From positions 496,001 through 560,000 of the forward strand of contig JAOTON010001570.1 of assembly GCA_034440635.1 (NCBI GenBank): a stretch of 64,000 bases of DNA. Reading direction: 5' to 3'. Shown in pieces: positions 10,447-22,366 of the stretch. Source of the DNA: Lepas anatifera (lineage: Eukaryota; Arthropoda; Thecostraca; Lepadidae). Made by a program: the position numbers and the translations under genes. How positions within the stretch are numbered: the first letter of the stretch is position 1; each line of letters begins with the position of its first letter. The notes beneath the pieces were generated by a model, which was given only the letters and a program-made list of their open reading frames with translations, was not told the origin of the DNA and did not search any database.

Positions 10447-12398
10447 GTTTTCTGTGGAAGTTTCAGATTTCAGAAATTTTAATTCCATCCCTGAATAATC
10501 CGATCTTATAATTTTGCGCGAGTTTGTGCGGCTCCAGGTCTGATTTTTTATTTGAATGGGAGGATCAGAATGGCCTGAATATTCGGGTCAGTCTCAGTTT
10601 TGTCCCCGTCGCTCCACTTCGACCGGGTCTTAGTTCGAACTGATGCCAGTGGAAGTTTTCCTCCTTGACAGCAACCCTTGTATCTGCCGACTTAAATAAA
10701 CGTTTTTTCTCTTTCCAGTCGACTAGTTCATTGTAGGCAAAACATTTCCAATAAAAACGTTTCTCCAGAAGCTGTGTGCCTGTGCTGGAACACCAATGTT
10801 TGTCAGCACGCGTTAGTATCAATGGTAAAAAGCTCGAGAACGAAGTCGCTTGGTGACACTGATAGGCGTGCTCTCTGTTAAAGACGTGGCGAGGACTCCA
10901 GATTGGCACCTTTCGGCAGCCGCCGCTTTAAGGTCGCAGAAATTGTACAACAACCATACAATGAGTTTTAGAAGACACAGTTTGAACGCTACAGTGACAT
11001 GCGACTGATGGTGTAGCATGGGAGGGAAAGGGTGTATCCCCGTCCATTTTGACTGTTTTTATCATGCAGATACATAACTAGAAAGGATTATAAGTAGATA
11101 GAATAGAATAGAAATTATAGAATAGAAATGATTTGAACTTAAAGCAACCTAACTCTCCATGGCTAATGGTAGACGTGATATGCCGCTGAAGGTTTTCTGA
11201 CAATTCCACTGCAGGCAGCAGTCGCTTTAGCCGTATCGCCCATCTCCCAGTGAGATCTGCGGGCGGGACGGTCTCTGGCACACATCTCGTGTCCAGCGCC
11301 GACCGCGCCGGTCTCCGGGGCCGCTGGCAACGCCGGTTACCAGGCCCGGTCAGCCGCGCGCCGCAGCCGGCGGCACGGTGCGCGTCCTTTTTGTGCCTGT
11401 CATACGGGGAAAACATCGGAACAGCGGGTCGGGAACACCAGCTGGCAACAGGCCAACGCATACCTGGCGGGTGGACGCCGGCGCCGGTCGGCATGGGGTG
11501 AGGTGGTACCACCCCGTCCGCGGCGGGCTCGGACGGTCACGCGGGACGGTCATGTCAGAATCACGGCGCCCTCGGCCGAACGGCGACAAACAGGTACTTT
11601 TTATTGATCTGAAGGGAAGAACGGCTGGTAGGCAGTGCACAAAAACCCCGTCCTACCCAAATAAGACGGATCATGGGGCGGTTCAGGACTGTGGATGAGA
11701 GGGGATACCCCCACCCATTTCTACCTCTTGGCTACCCCTTGCCTTCGGCTCGTTCAGTGCCCTCTGGACCGGAAGTGGCACGGGCGGGAGCCGTTCGTTG
11801 GACTCAACAGTTCTGCAAAGCTTTAGTTTATTGGGGTAAGCGGCCACTGCCGGCTTTTCGGGGGTGGCTGTAGCCCTTTTAACTCCTCTCCTTCACATTC
11901 ATTCACGAGGGGTAGTTATTAGACGGTGCTATTCCGGTAGTTTGTTTGATAGAGCGTTGGGCTCGGTGCTGCTGAGGCCCGTGGAATGGTGAAGGGAGAG
12001 GGCTCGGGGCCGATTTCCCTGAGAAACTCGGCGCTCAATCATTCACCCGAAGCTGGCCAGCTGGCCACTGATCCGTGGAAGGGTGACCTGGGCGGGGCGG
12101 CCGTACCGGTGCTTGATGGGACGTTAATCGTTGGATGTCCAATTTAACCGCCATTGTATTTGTCGGAATTCCTTGTGGGGGTGGTAGGGTCTTCGGCTTG
12201 GAGAGACCAGTTCCTTGACAGCTAATTAATTTTTGGGGCTTATCTCCGCATCAACTGCCAGGGTCATAAGACGTCGCCGACCCTTTCCCTGTTGGAAGGG
12301 ATTCTCGGAAGTTAGCTGCTCATTGTTCAGGGAAGTCGCCGGGCCCGGGCCTTGAGCCCTGGTCGGCTGCGTGGAGCCAGCTGCGCTGACCACTTCGC
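10447..12398. other. Gene-free stretch with GC-rich block
   Basis: 11240-12120 is GC-rich and holds overlapping ORFs on both strands up to 144 codons with no recognisable domain, which is typical of random ORFs in GC-rich DNA. 12248-12266 shares a run of about 19 bases with the Tigger element near 61747. No gene is supported. Confidence 0.4.
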
Positions 12399-14031
12399 CA
12401 GGGCTGTTGAGTCGGAGTCGGTCAGAGTCGACAGTTTTGGCCGTAGTCAGAGTCGATGTAATCTTAGCCGAATCCGACTCCGGGCCGGAGTCAGAGTTCA
12501 AATTTGTCACGAGTGGTCATTGCGTTGCACAGCCACGACATAGCCTGGCATGAATGGCCTACGAATGAAGAGAATGCAGAGGAACGTAATTCTCTCTCCA
12601 CTAAATTTCTCACAGCTCCGAGGCGTCCGAACAGGCTCATTGCTGCGAAATCTATCAAATTGATTACGTACATAGGCGCCCTTCATCTTTGCTATCATTG
12701 CGGTCAATAATGTTCCAAAGAAAGAGACATAAATTGGTGCAATAACGACATTGGCAAACAATTTACTCCTTCACCCTCGCCTCCGTGGGCCTCCGAGCCA
12801 CCTTCGCTCTGGTGGCGAGAGGGAGGGTGTGCTTGAACAGCCCCCTCGAACTCGGCCCCTATGCGGGATAGCGAAAAAAGCGAACGCTGGTGGATAGCTC
12901 ATAAAAATTCACGATGAAACTATATCAGCCACTTTTTGGCTCAGGTCAATATTAGGGTCATGACTTCCTTGGAAAGTGAAATTTCGAGTAGAGTTTTTAG
13001 GCTCTAGCGTCTGACAGAGTTGAGTTAGAATCATTTTTAGGCACCATTTGATTCCTCTTGTCACGGCGAATCGAATGATGTATGATATGGCCATGCTAGG
13101 TCAAAACACAAAAATGACCTGACCTCAGGTCAGCTCAAGGTCACTTTTTAACCTAGCATAGTCAATATGCATATCAATCGACTCGCAATAGCAATCGCAA
13201 CACAATGATATCAAACTAAAAGTTATATCATCATTTCATGCAAAGTTATTGACCTAAGTCTGAAAACTGCTTAAATAGCCCTTTCAGAGGTCACAGGTCA
13301 AAAATTGCAATATGAACATAAAAAGGGGCCAGGATACTACAATTTGGAGAATATGAAGGTATTCTCAGCTATATCTACACAACTACAGCCCAATTTCTGT
13401 TTTCCAATGTTTTTCCCAATGGAGAGGTCATGGTCGTACTTGACCTTAGGTCATCGATATGAAAAATCTCGGAATATCTGTTGTAGCACTCGGTGGGGCC
13501 ATCATGTAGTATGAGTTTCAATCCGATAGATTCACCCATTTCTTACTTATGCCACCTTAAACATTTTTTTAGGTGAGGTGTCTTGACCTGCACTGGTGAC
13601 CTGACCTGAGATGATCCAACCGTAGGATTTTGGGTAAATTTTCGGAATTGATCAAGGATAAAGTGTGCCATGTACGGCGGCGCTTCGCGTACTTGGCACA
13701 CCTTATCCACCCTCTCCCCCACCGGGTGAGGGTTAACATTGATTTATGTATTTTGTTTAGTGTGGGGCTAACATAACCCTAGGACTGTGAGAATGGGTCA
13801 TTGCACCGTGAAGGCTGAGATCCGCTATTGTAGAGCAAATATGATGAAACAACATACTCAAAATGTGTTCCTTGTCCTGTTAGCCTATTCAAATATAAGC
13901 TTCAATATATTTGAATGCCCTCTGAACCAAAGTCGGAGTCGAGGTCAGCATTAGAGTCGGTGTCGATCCTTTTAAGCCGGAGTCGGAGTCTGAGTCGACT
14001 CCGATGAAATGCTGCCGACTCCGCAGCGCTG
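12399..14031. mobile_element. hAT-like element with GAGTCGG termini, carrying a nested element
   Basis: The left end CAGGGCTGTTGAGTCGG matches the complement of the right end, CAGCGCTGCGGAGTCGG, and both subterminal regions are rich in GAGTCGG/GACTCCG. The flanks CACTTCGC (12391-12398) and CACTCCAC (14032-14039) agree at 6 of 8 positions, a worn hAT-type duplication. A piggyBac-like element occupies 12770-13736. Without it the host is about 670 bp and non-coding. Confidence 0.7.
12774..13732. mobile_element. piggyBac-like non-autonomous element, copy C (nested)
   Basis: The left end CCCTCGCCTCCGTGGG is preceded by TTCA (a mutated TTAA, 12770-12773). The right end, complemented, is CCCTCACCCGGTGGGG with TTAA at 13733-13736. 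The first ~430 bp match the fragment at 420-855, and the GCGGGATAGCGAAAAA block is shared with the other copies. Interior ORFs are chance. AGGTCA motifs are frequent, for example 13115-13145. Confidence 0.75.
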
Positions 14032-14039
14032 CACTCCAC

Positions 14040-16610
14040 TACCGCCCCCTCCGTGGCAGCTCAACTGAACTGCGTTCCTGGAATGAACTTAATGACCAGG
14101 AAAAATGAATGTATACTTTCTTAGTTGTACCTTAAAATTTGACAAGTTTCGGCTTCCGCTATTTTCTGAGAGTGATAAAATTACTTGGAAACATCAGCAC
14201 GAAAAATCGAGCATCGTGACACAGTAATTTCATGGTTTTATGGTTTACATACAGCCCGGAAAAGTCCACTCTTGGAATTTGAAGTTTTCACGATCAATAG
14301 AACGCCAGGATATAGAACGGTTTTTCATTTATATAACCAATCTAGGCGTTCCTAAAAGCCGAACTTGCAATATGAAAATATAATTTAAAAACGTTATGAA
14401 AATGTTCGTGATTACGAGAGGAGTGATTTGAAACATCTATGGACACGAAGCGAGGAGTCTGGTTTTTTCAACTGCTAAAGCAAAGGATGGATGTGAAAAC
14501 ATCGCTGTCTTAGATCAGTATAAGCCTCTGTATTGATCCCGTGTGTGGACCGTGTCGCTATAGTCGCATCCCTTCCTGTCAACGTGTCCTTGGCCCAAAC
14601 TCTCAGCTGCGAAATTCGCTCGGAAAGTATCCTTAGTGAAGAAAAATAACCCACCATCACGTCCTTCGGGCTTGAGGGGCTTTTTGGATACTGACGCTCA
14701 ATTGGTATGTGAGTTATACATCTCCATCGTGAAATGGTGACATTCCATTAGTGTTCGCCGCTCCTCGCGGTTACCCTCGTGAGGGCCTTCAATTCCCGTT
14801 GGCTGCAGGAGCTGTTGTTTTTGCTGGAATTACCCTAACAATGTGTCAAGCGGAAGCCTGCGTTGTCGCGGACTTGGCCGTTTCATAAATTGTTGATACT
14901 CATTCGTGGTGCGAATCCCTGACGCATACCTGAGAAGCGGTCCTGTCCTTCCCCACGATCCCTGCCGTTGAACAGTTTAGCATCGGTTGCACGCGTCATC
15001 ATACGAACCCTGAGCGGTCTACTGTTTGGGGTGGTAACATAAAAGGGACATTGATTATCTTAATTATTTTGATTTTGTGCGAAGACTTGCATTGAACTCA
15101 TGGGGACCAGAGTTAATGATTACTTGTGACACTTCAAAGAAGAATATAAATACCAATAGAGCAGACTTTACGTACCAGTAGCAATTGGAGGACTTATTAG
15201 AAGAGCGGGTTGTTCTTGGCAGCTGTACTCTATTAACCCATCATCGTGTTTGAAGATGCGGTCCTAGATATCCGCTACTTTGGAAATATTTGACTTCAAT
15301 GCTGTCCAAATTTATCCATTGTATTCATATTTGTACGACGATGGCAAATATGAGTGGATGATAATACGGTGAAATTGGGGCGCACTGTCTCCGTCCGAGC
15401 AGCGCCGCTGATGCCCAGCCGGCTGTGGAGCGGGGAGGCGGCCGCACAGCTACGTGAATTGGCCAGATTGCAACCTCTAACCACCAGAGAAAAACTAGTC
15501 CATTTCAAGACTGAACAAGACCTGATTCGTTTATAGGGCCGCGGCTTCTCAGAGCTGAGCGCAGCCTCTGTTCTGGGACTGCCTGTGCTGGCCGAGGGCG
15601 GATGGTGGACCGCGCTGGCCCCGGTCCGCTGCTGCGATCTCCCTTACCTGCGGTACATGAACAGGTTCAGTTCCAACTGTCTGCGCCCTGGCAGCGGGAA
15701 CGGACTTATCGATTCATGTAACCAGGAGACCCATGGGCAGACTCCCGGCTACATGAATCGTAACCGTGGGTGCGTAAGTAAGATGTACTGGAACTGCTCA
15801 CGCATCCGGTGGAATCTGGGCAGCTTCGGTTGCAGCCGCGGCAGGACTGGTGGTATCCGGTATGTACTGACCCGACCAGCTGGTGCGAGGCAAAGCTCAC
15901 CCGGGGGGGCACCATCTGCACCAGTTAGCGTCATTGGGCGCTACTGCGAAACAGCATTGGGCGGCTCAGTGGGGCCGCGCAGTGTTTCCATAGCCGTGGG
16001 CCGCACCCTCGGCCAAAGTACGCGGCCTGCATGCACGCTGGACGTGTACCTGATCCGCCGGCCTTGGACTTTTGCACTTGAAGGCGTATGAGTTGTGGTC
16101 CCCCAGTCAGGAGTCAGATCACGTGAGCATTGCACATGTAGGCGTCCAGTTCTGTTATCAAAGACGACAGCGACAAATGCTGAACATTTGCATCGAGGCG
16201 AAGGCAATATGCATCGCTCAGAAGTGTGCCCAACTCTCATTGCATGAGTCCGATTATTATTTGCGCTGCCAGCGGGACATTTACATGAACGATTGACCTA
16301 CCATGAACGATGGACGGATTTCAGCCAACCTTGCCACCCAATACTTATGTAATAGGGACCCTCAGGTGGCTCTGGGTCATATTCCTGCAATCAGCTTCTC
16401 TGTTTTAAGATTGAATTTTGAAATCAAAATATCAGAAATTTTGTTTTACGCATATCTGCCTTTGCGTCAATGATTTTTAAGAGATTTCTTATTCAAGACG
16501 ATGTTGAAATACAGACGCTCGTTATAATCAGGTTTGAAGACGAATACAAATATAATGCCTACTGCAAAACGGATGACCAAGAAGCCAAAGATTCCTCAGT
16601 AAGCAAAGAA
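14040..16610. other. Gene-free stretch with GC-rich ORFs
   Basis: A 168-codon plus-strand ORF (15585-16091) lies in a GC-rich block with competing ORFs on the other strand. It shows no domain, signal peptide or family resemblance, so it is not called. The rest holds no recognised feature. Confidence 0.4.
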
Positions 16611-16650
16611 GCCTCAGCAGCTTTCCCTTTCATGGGAAAGCTGCTGAGGC
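16611..16650. repeat. Perfect 17-bp hairpin
   Basis: GCCTCAGCAGCTTTCCC (16611-16627) is exactly complementary to 16634-16650, leaving a 6-nt loop TTTCAT. It lies about 60 bp before a piggyBac-like terminus. It could be a foldback of an element end; there is no direct evidence for a transcribed small RNA. Confidence 0.8.
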
Positions 16651-16659
16651 AAGAAAAAT

Positions 16660-16712
16660 CCAGAAAATTCATGGTGGGGGTGTTCAAGAACCCCCACCGG
16701 GGAGAGGGTTAA
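16660..16712. mobile_element. Solitary piggyBac-like terminus
   Basis: ACCCCCACCGGGGAGAGGGTTAA ends at TTAA (16709-16712). Complemented it reads CCCTCTCCCCGGTGGGGG, like the termini at 424 and 8423. A subterminal palindrome (GGTGGGGGT...ACCCCCACC) is present as in the other copies. The partner end was not found. Confidence 0.55.
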
Positions 16713-16849
16713 AGGGAGTGGCCTTCTCTTTTAAAAGGGGTTTTGAACTGAGATAACATTTTTGGATTAAAGCATGTCGAGAAATCGCTATTTGCATGTT
16801 TAATGCCACCCAAAGCTTTCTATATAGAATTTCTGTAAGGTTTAAAGTT

Positions 16850-17126
16850 CACAGTAGTGGGTGGGGTTTTCTACCCTATTTCAAACCATGGAAGAATCCC
16901 TTTTCATCTGGCAGCGCATCGCTTTTAACTGAATGGTCCTTAGATAGCCAAATCAAGTATCTTGTGGCCATGTCTCTCATCTCGTGTCGGTTTTTGGCTT
17001 TCCGACTTGGGTTTACCCCCCGCAAAAAACCACCGTCTAGTTAGAGTGTGGCCAGGTCTTTTACCGCGTGACGTTTCTTTAGACTTTGGTTTTCCCTCCT
17101 CAAACCTACCGGCTAGATCTACCACT
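16850..17126. mobile_element. Degenerate hAT-like MITE (CAGTGGCGGATCC family)
   Basis: The right half matches the family: AAGTATCTTGTGGCC, CGACTTGGGTTTACCCC, CGCGTGACGTTTCTT and the terminus CCGGCTAGATCTACCACTG. The left end is worn and its coordinate is approximate. Confidence 0.55.
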
Positions 17127-17134
17127 GCTTATAT

Positions 17135-17949
17135 ATGGAACCGTTGAGGACTATGTAGACTTTATATGTTACGGTGAAATTGTTTTAAAAATCCAAGCAA
17201 CCGAAAATTACAGTCTCCCAACGCCTCGAGCTCCAAGGCATTCAAACGGATAAAAAAGTGAGAAGTGTTACCAGGCTGCTCAAGTGGACACATACTCCGA
17301 TCTGGGACGTGGTTTAGTCCGAACCTGCGTGACTTAGTCTAGAATGACGCAGTGCTACCAAACTGTACAGCAGAACCTTACGGCAACCGCAGGTAGCAAA
17401 CAGCAGGGGGCCGTAACAAGGAATATTTGAATGAAATAGAATGACAGAAAAGGAAGTGGAACTGCGAGCCTCGGAAAATAACTAATAATGCATAATGGTT
17501 TCTGTCGTCGTTAAACTTGGGCGTGAAAGACATGTTTCGTGCCGATAATGTTTTCTCCGTCGGAAACGTATGTATATCCGTCATGCAACTGTTCATACTT
17601 TCTCCGCATTAATTGGAAGTCTCTCTTTAGATGCAGCTTAGCACTGACTGCTGTAAGGTGCAAGAGCCGTTGGAATGGGTTATGGCTGAAAAAACAGTAA
17701 AGAGCGAGCAGTAAAAATATTTAATGCGAAGTTACCGGCATATTTAAGGTAGAACCACCCCTGCTCTATGCGTAATTGTGGAGAAAACAAGACGGAGTCC
17801 CATTGAAACAGAAGAGTCTGCCCACAGGTCAGCGCATTGCCTGACTATAAAACTGCACCTACCTTGAATAATCCGCAGAAGGAATCTGGCGCGTTGGTCA
17901 GGAGGTGACCAAATAATAGTGATTTGGGCTTGCACAAGGAAGGCAGCAA
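17135..17949. other. Gene-free stretch
   Basis: Only short random ORFs are present; no repeat is recognised before the satellite. Confidence 0.4.
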
Positions 17950-19487
17950 AACGTTAAAGCGTGGAATTTGAAGGAGCAGAGTTAAGCTGCAGCCGTATAC
18001 AGGTAACGTTAAAGCATGGATTGTGAAGGAGCAGAGTTAAGCTGCAGCCGTATACAGGTAACGTTAAAGCATGAATTGTGAAGGAGCAGAGTTAAGCTGC
18101 AGCCGTATACAGGTAACGTTAAAACGTGAATTGTGAAGGAGCAGAGTTAAGCTGCAGCCGTATACAGGTAACGTTAAAACGTGAATTGTGAAGGAGCAGA
18201 GTTAAGCTGCAGCCGTATACAGGTAACGTTAAAGCATGAATTGTGAAGGAGCAGAGTTAAGCTGCAGCCGTATACAGGTAACGTTAAAACGTGAATTGTG
18301 AAGGAGCAGAGTTAAGCTGCAGCCGTATACAGGTAACGTTAAAGCATGAATTGTGAAGGAGCAGAGTTAAGCTGCAGCCGTATACAGGTAACGTTAAAAC
18401 GTGAATTGTGAAGGAGCAGAGTTAAGCTGCAGCCGTATACAGGTAACGTTAAAACGTGAATTGTGAAGGAGCAGAGTTAAGCTGCAGCCGTATACAGGTA
18501 ACGTTAAAGCATGAATTGTGAAGGAGCAGAGTTAAGCTGCAGCCGTATACAGGTAACGTTAAAACGTGAATTGTGAAGGAGCAGAGTTAAGCTGCAGCCG
18601 TATACAGGTAACGTTAAAACGTGAATTCTCAAGGAGCAGAGTTAAACTGCAGCAGTAACAGGTAACGTTAAAGCATGAATTGTGAAGGAGCAGAGTTAAG
18701 CTGCAGCCGTAACAGGTAACGTTAAAGCGTGAATTTTGAAGGAGCAGAGTTAAGCTGCAGCCGTATACAGGTAACGTTAAAACGTGAATTGTGAAGGAGC
18801 AGAGTTAAGCTGCAGCCGTATACAGGTAACGTTAAAAGCATGAATTGTGAAGGAGCAGAGTTAAGCTGCAGCCGTATACAGGTAACGTTAAAGCGTGAAT
18901 TTTGAAGGAGCAGAGTTAAGCTGCAGCCGTATACAGGTAACGTTAAAGCACGAATTGTGAAGGAGCAGAGTTAAATTGCAGCTGTATACAGGTAACATTA
19001 AATCATGAATTCTGAAGGAGCAGAGTTAAGCTGCTGCCGTATGCAGGTAACGTTGCAGCGTGAATTTTGAAGGAGCAGAGTTAAGCTGCAGCCGTATACA
19101 GGTAACGTTAATGCATGAATTTTGAAGGAGCAGAGTTAAGCTGCAGCCGTATACAGGTAACGTTAAAACGTGAATTCTGAAGGAGTAGAGTTAAGCTGCA
19201 GCCGTATACAGGTAACGTTAAAGCATGAATTGTGAAGCAGCAGAGTTAAATTGCAGCCGTATACAGGTAACGTTAAAGCATGAATTTTGAAGGAGCAGAG
19301 TTAAGCTGCAGCCGTAACAGGTAACGTTAAAGCGTGAATTTTGAAGGAGCAGAGTTAAGCTGCAGCCGTATACAGGTAACATTAAAGCATGAATTGTGAA
19401 GGAGCAGAGTTAAGCTGCAGCCGTATACAGGTAACGTTAAAGCGTGAATTTTGAAGGAGCAGAGTTAAGCTGCAGCCGTATACAGGT
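17950..19487 (+). repeat. 55-bp satellite array, about 28 copies
   Basis: The unit starts GTAACGTTAAAGCATGAATT and continues through GAAGGAGCAGAGTTAAGCTG to CAGCCGTATACAG. The period is 55 bp, with 53-bp variants that lack TA in CCGTATACAG. Units alternate irregularly between an AAAGCATG and an AAAACGTG form, and the 3' third of the array is more diverged than the middle. The unit contains the palindromes CTGCAG and GTATAC and the splice-donor-like CAGGTAACG. Adjacent units share no unique spacers, so it is not a CRISPR array. Confidence 0.95.
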
Positions 19488-20550
19488 GAAACATTTTACT
19501 TGAATTTAGGGTCCAGCCATGAGTAAAAATGAAGAAGCTTTAAAGTTTAGAGTCATTGAACTGGGACATGGCTATTGAAATTGGGTATTTGTTGATGAAA
19601 CTGGTGTGATTTGGTGTCATACTGATTAATAGTCCTCCGTGAAATGTATTTTTAAAATAACTATGCAAATAGTTTTTTTGTAGGGTTTTGACATCGCTTT
19701 ATAATAAAATGCAGCGGTAGTGGAGAAGCGGGTGACAGCTTCGTGATTAAAAAAGTAACGCTGGTAGCGGTTTCAGCTAGCCAAGTTAGCGGCAGTAGCG
19801 AAAGCGGTTTAAAAATTCGATAGCGGCGCCCAACTCTGGTGCTGGAGTCATGTGCTTGTGGGTGTCAGTCAGTGTCATACTCTTGTTCTGTGTTGATCTC
19901 TTGCTGTGGTGCTCCCTTTATTATTGTCAGAGTCTTGCCTGCAATGTATAGCCGCTGTTATACGAGCGGCGGTGCAGGTCAGCCCAGCTGGCTGGCTGAC
20001 CTGCACGGTGCCGGGCTGATTTCTTAGGAAGATGGCGGGAAGACTGGGCTACAGCATGTTGTTTCATTCTCGACCGAACTATCATAGTTTTAGAACACAA
20101 TATCGACTGTTGTCTTGAAACCCCAATCATCTTGGTGCTGGCCGCGCGCTTGCTCTGTCTGTCAAGCATTCCAAGCGCACGTCAATCAGCGAGACAAGTG
20201 GGCTTAAAAGGAGAAAGTGGATTTGGTGTTAGAACAAGATGGAAGTTGAGTCCAAGAGAAAACAACAGAGCTCTACTCGTGCTGTAGCCCCATCTTCCAG
20301 CTTACCCCCCAAAAAGTCAACCCTGGCAGCGTGCATGGCGGCCGGCCTCTGGGGAGTGCGGGAACTGGTCAATGCTATTGCGTGTAAACAAAACTTACCT
20401 CTTGTATCTCTATTCCACATGTTTTTATCCATATCGGTGGTGACTTTAAGAGGCTTTACTATACACCAATTGCTGAGGTCATACAGCGTCGCCAACCCCC
20501 ACTCAGTTGGAAGGGTATCTTTGGGGATCAGAAAGTTCTTATTCATTATT
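19488..20550. other. Gene-free stretch
   Basis: AT-rich then GC-rich sequence. A 139-codon ORF beginning at 20239 runs into the SINE-like block and is not supported as a gene. Confidence 0.4.
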
Positions 20551-20616
20551 CCCGCCCGGGATTTGAACTCGGTCCAGCGGTGTGGAATCCCAATCCGCTA
20601 CCGCTGCATTCTCGCA
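20551..20616 (-). mobile_element. tRNA-like SINE head
   Basis: Read on the minus strand it contains TAGCGGATTGGG (A-box-like, one mismatch) followed by GAGTTCAAATCCCG (B box, complement of 20557-20570). Sequence continuing past the head does not form a tRNA. The end of the SINE body is unclear. Confidence 0.5.
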
Positions 20617-20933
20617 TTACAGTTCAAATTGAGCTCTCCAGACGTGCGGAACAACTAAAACAACATGGTCCATGTCAAATCGAAATTAATTTCTTGTTTT
20701 TCCAGTGACCCTTGGTATGAAAGGTTTGTCCAATGTGTTCTGCTTAAATTTTTGGACAGTTTGCGCCGGCGTTTTATTGGTTTATTATCGAACACTTTCG
20801 CAAAAAAACACTCAGAAAGCATACGCGATTTCTATTTCTCGGAATGCAATTTACAAATATGGTAACGAAATGAGTTGTAAGCACATGTGACAATAAAGTT
20901 ACACATCAAAGTCTGGGGCGCTGCACTCCATTC

Positions 20934-21086
20934 CAGTGGCGGATCCAGGACTTCATTCCGGGGAAGGGATGAGGGCGCTCGATTCTCCCCCATCATTGCC
21001 TCGGAACAGCCCCCCGGCTGTGCATTAAATATAGGCACTGGGATATTTGGGAGGGGGCATCAGCTCCCCCCTTGTATCCACCACTG
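20934..21086. mobile_element. Short hAT-like MITE (about 150 bp family), copy 1
   Basis: Ends are CAGTGGCGGATCCAGG and GTATCCACCACTG. Flanks CTCCATTC and CTCTATTT agree at 6 of 8. The interior (TTGCCTCGGAACAG, GGCTGTGCATTAAA) matches 50891-51039 and 55127-55268. Confidence 0.75.
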
Positions 21087-21094
21087 CTCTATTT

Positions 21095-21390
21095 CACTCA
21101 TCCGGCATCTGCAACACGATCAAAAGGAAGGCCAGATCTCTTCAGTTCAAGAGCCGAAGGCAGCTGAATATCTCATAAATACATATTTAGTACTGTAGTG
21201 TAGCTCGCGAGAAATACAGTATGGTACGGCGTTTTCAGAGTAGGTACATATGTTGCGGTATATGACAAATTTGGCGCACTGCTCTGTCATAATTTCAGAG
21301 CTACGGCTAGCAAAAACTCATTCCGTAATGTGGCCTCTGCCATTCGTGGGGGCAACCCACTGACGAAACATTTCCGACGACAGGACAGCA
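21095..21390. other. Gene-free stretch upstream of the small secreted-protein ORF
   Basis: No element or clear core promoter recognised; it presumably includes the promoter and 5' UTR of the ORF at 21391. Confidence 0.3.
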
Positions 21391-21696
21391 ATGGCGAAGA
21401 CGTCCTTCTGGCTCATCATTTTCTTGGCCGCAGCAAGTTCAGCAGCTGCCAGAGACCAAGGATCTGTCGATGGTGGAGTTTTGGCTGAGGGCCGTCAGTT
21501 GCCTCCTCAGCAGACTTTCCTGCCGGCCATATTGGGATCGTTTCTGGTGGTGCTGGCTGCCATTCTGCAGATATCGCTAGCGGTGGCTATGCAATCCTTG
21601 GCGCCGTCACCAGCACCAACCACAACGGCAGCACCACCGACCACACCAACCGCAACAGCAGCGCCAACGGGCGCGCCAACAACACCTGCATATTGA
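21391..21696 (+). CDS. Small predicted secreted or membrane protein with mucin-like tail
   Basis: A 101-codon single-exon ORF. The start AGCAATGG has a reasonable initiation context. Residues 1-20 look like a cleavable signal peptide (MAKTSFWLIIFLAAASSAAA). A second long hydrophobic segment follows at about residues 43-68, then a low-complexity Thr/Pro/Ala tail (about 71-101) of the kind that carries O-glycans. I do not recognise the family. The ordered architecture and GC-rich coding composition argue for a real gene, but no homologue or polyadenylation signal is visible, and it could be one exon of a longer gene. Confidence 0.5.
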   Translation: MAKTSFWLIIFLAAASSAAARDQGSVDGGVLAEGRQLPPQQTFLPAILGSFLVVLAAILQISLAVAMQSLAPSPAPTTTAAPPTTPTATAAPTGAPTTPAY

Positions 21697-22358
21697 CAGA
21701 ACGCAGAGACTATGGGAAATGTTGTAAATTAATTGAGCGCAAAAGAAGAATGGGAGACAAAGACCACGCAAAATGGCAGACTGTCTGGTGCTCGTCTGAA
21801 CCAACGGAAGAGTCTGACGTATGCATTCATTCGTTGACATCACGCTTTGATCTCACATGGCTGCAGAATCTCTTAATACACGGCGTGTCAGAACGAACAG
21901 CCGCCTTTTAATTGTAAGTTACAGGTTCCGTGTTAAAGAAGTTTAATATGCTTGCTTTGATGGATGGCCGATTGGCGATGGCGTGGTGGATGATGTGGGA
22001 ACTCCATCAAAACATACAGAATATGGCCAATTTCATTTCACCATTTCAAGAAGCAGCGAAATTTCCAGAATGTAAATAAACCCGAAGAAGGGATTGGTAG
22101 CATTTAATTTTAGAAATGATATCTGACGACTTCGCCAGACTACATTCGTTTAAGTACTCACAGACAGGCACACATGACCCTCAGGGACATACTACCGCAT
22201 ATACCACGGACTAGCTCTATTGGTTTTCCTCAAATATGATATGTTTTACACATAGAGTCATCACTCTCATTGTGTAACCTCTCAATGATCTCAATTGGAC
22301 TGGGAAGTGAACACTAAATAATACTTGCCGTTAATAATTCTTCGTTCACAAACCATGA
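21697..22358. other. Gene-free stretch
   Basis: AT-rich sequence without recognisable ORFs or element ends; it may include the 3' UTR of the preceding ORF. Confidence 0.35.
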
Positions 22359-22366
22359 GCTCAAGT

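Noticed and set aside
12248..12266. Run of about 19 bases shared with 61747-61765 as a functional site
   Set aside because: Too short and without flanking similarity to call; probably a worn piece of a dispersed repeat.
15585..16091. 168-codon plus-strand ORF
   Set aside because: GC-rich context with ORFs in other frames, no domain, no signal peptide, no neighbouring exons.
17950..19487. Regular direct repeats that could suggest a CRISPR array
   Set aside because: Units are contiguous with no unique spacers, and the genome has spliced genes; it is a eukaryotic satellite.
20239..20658. 139-codon ORF with a basic N-terminus
   Set aside because: Its 3' half overlaps a tRNA-like SINE head, so the reading is not a conserved protein.
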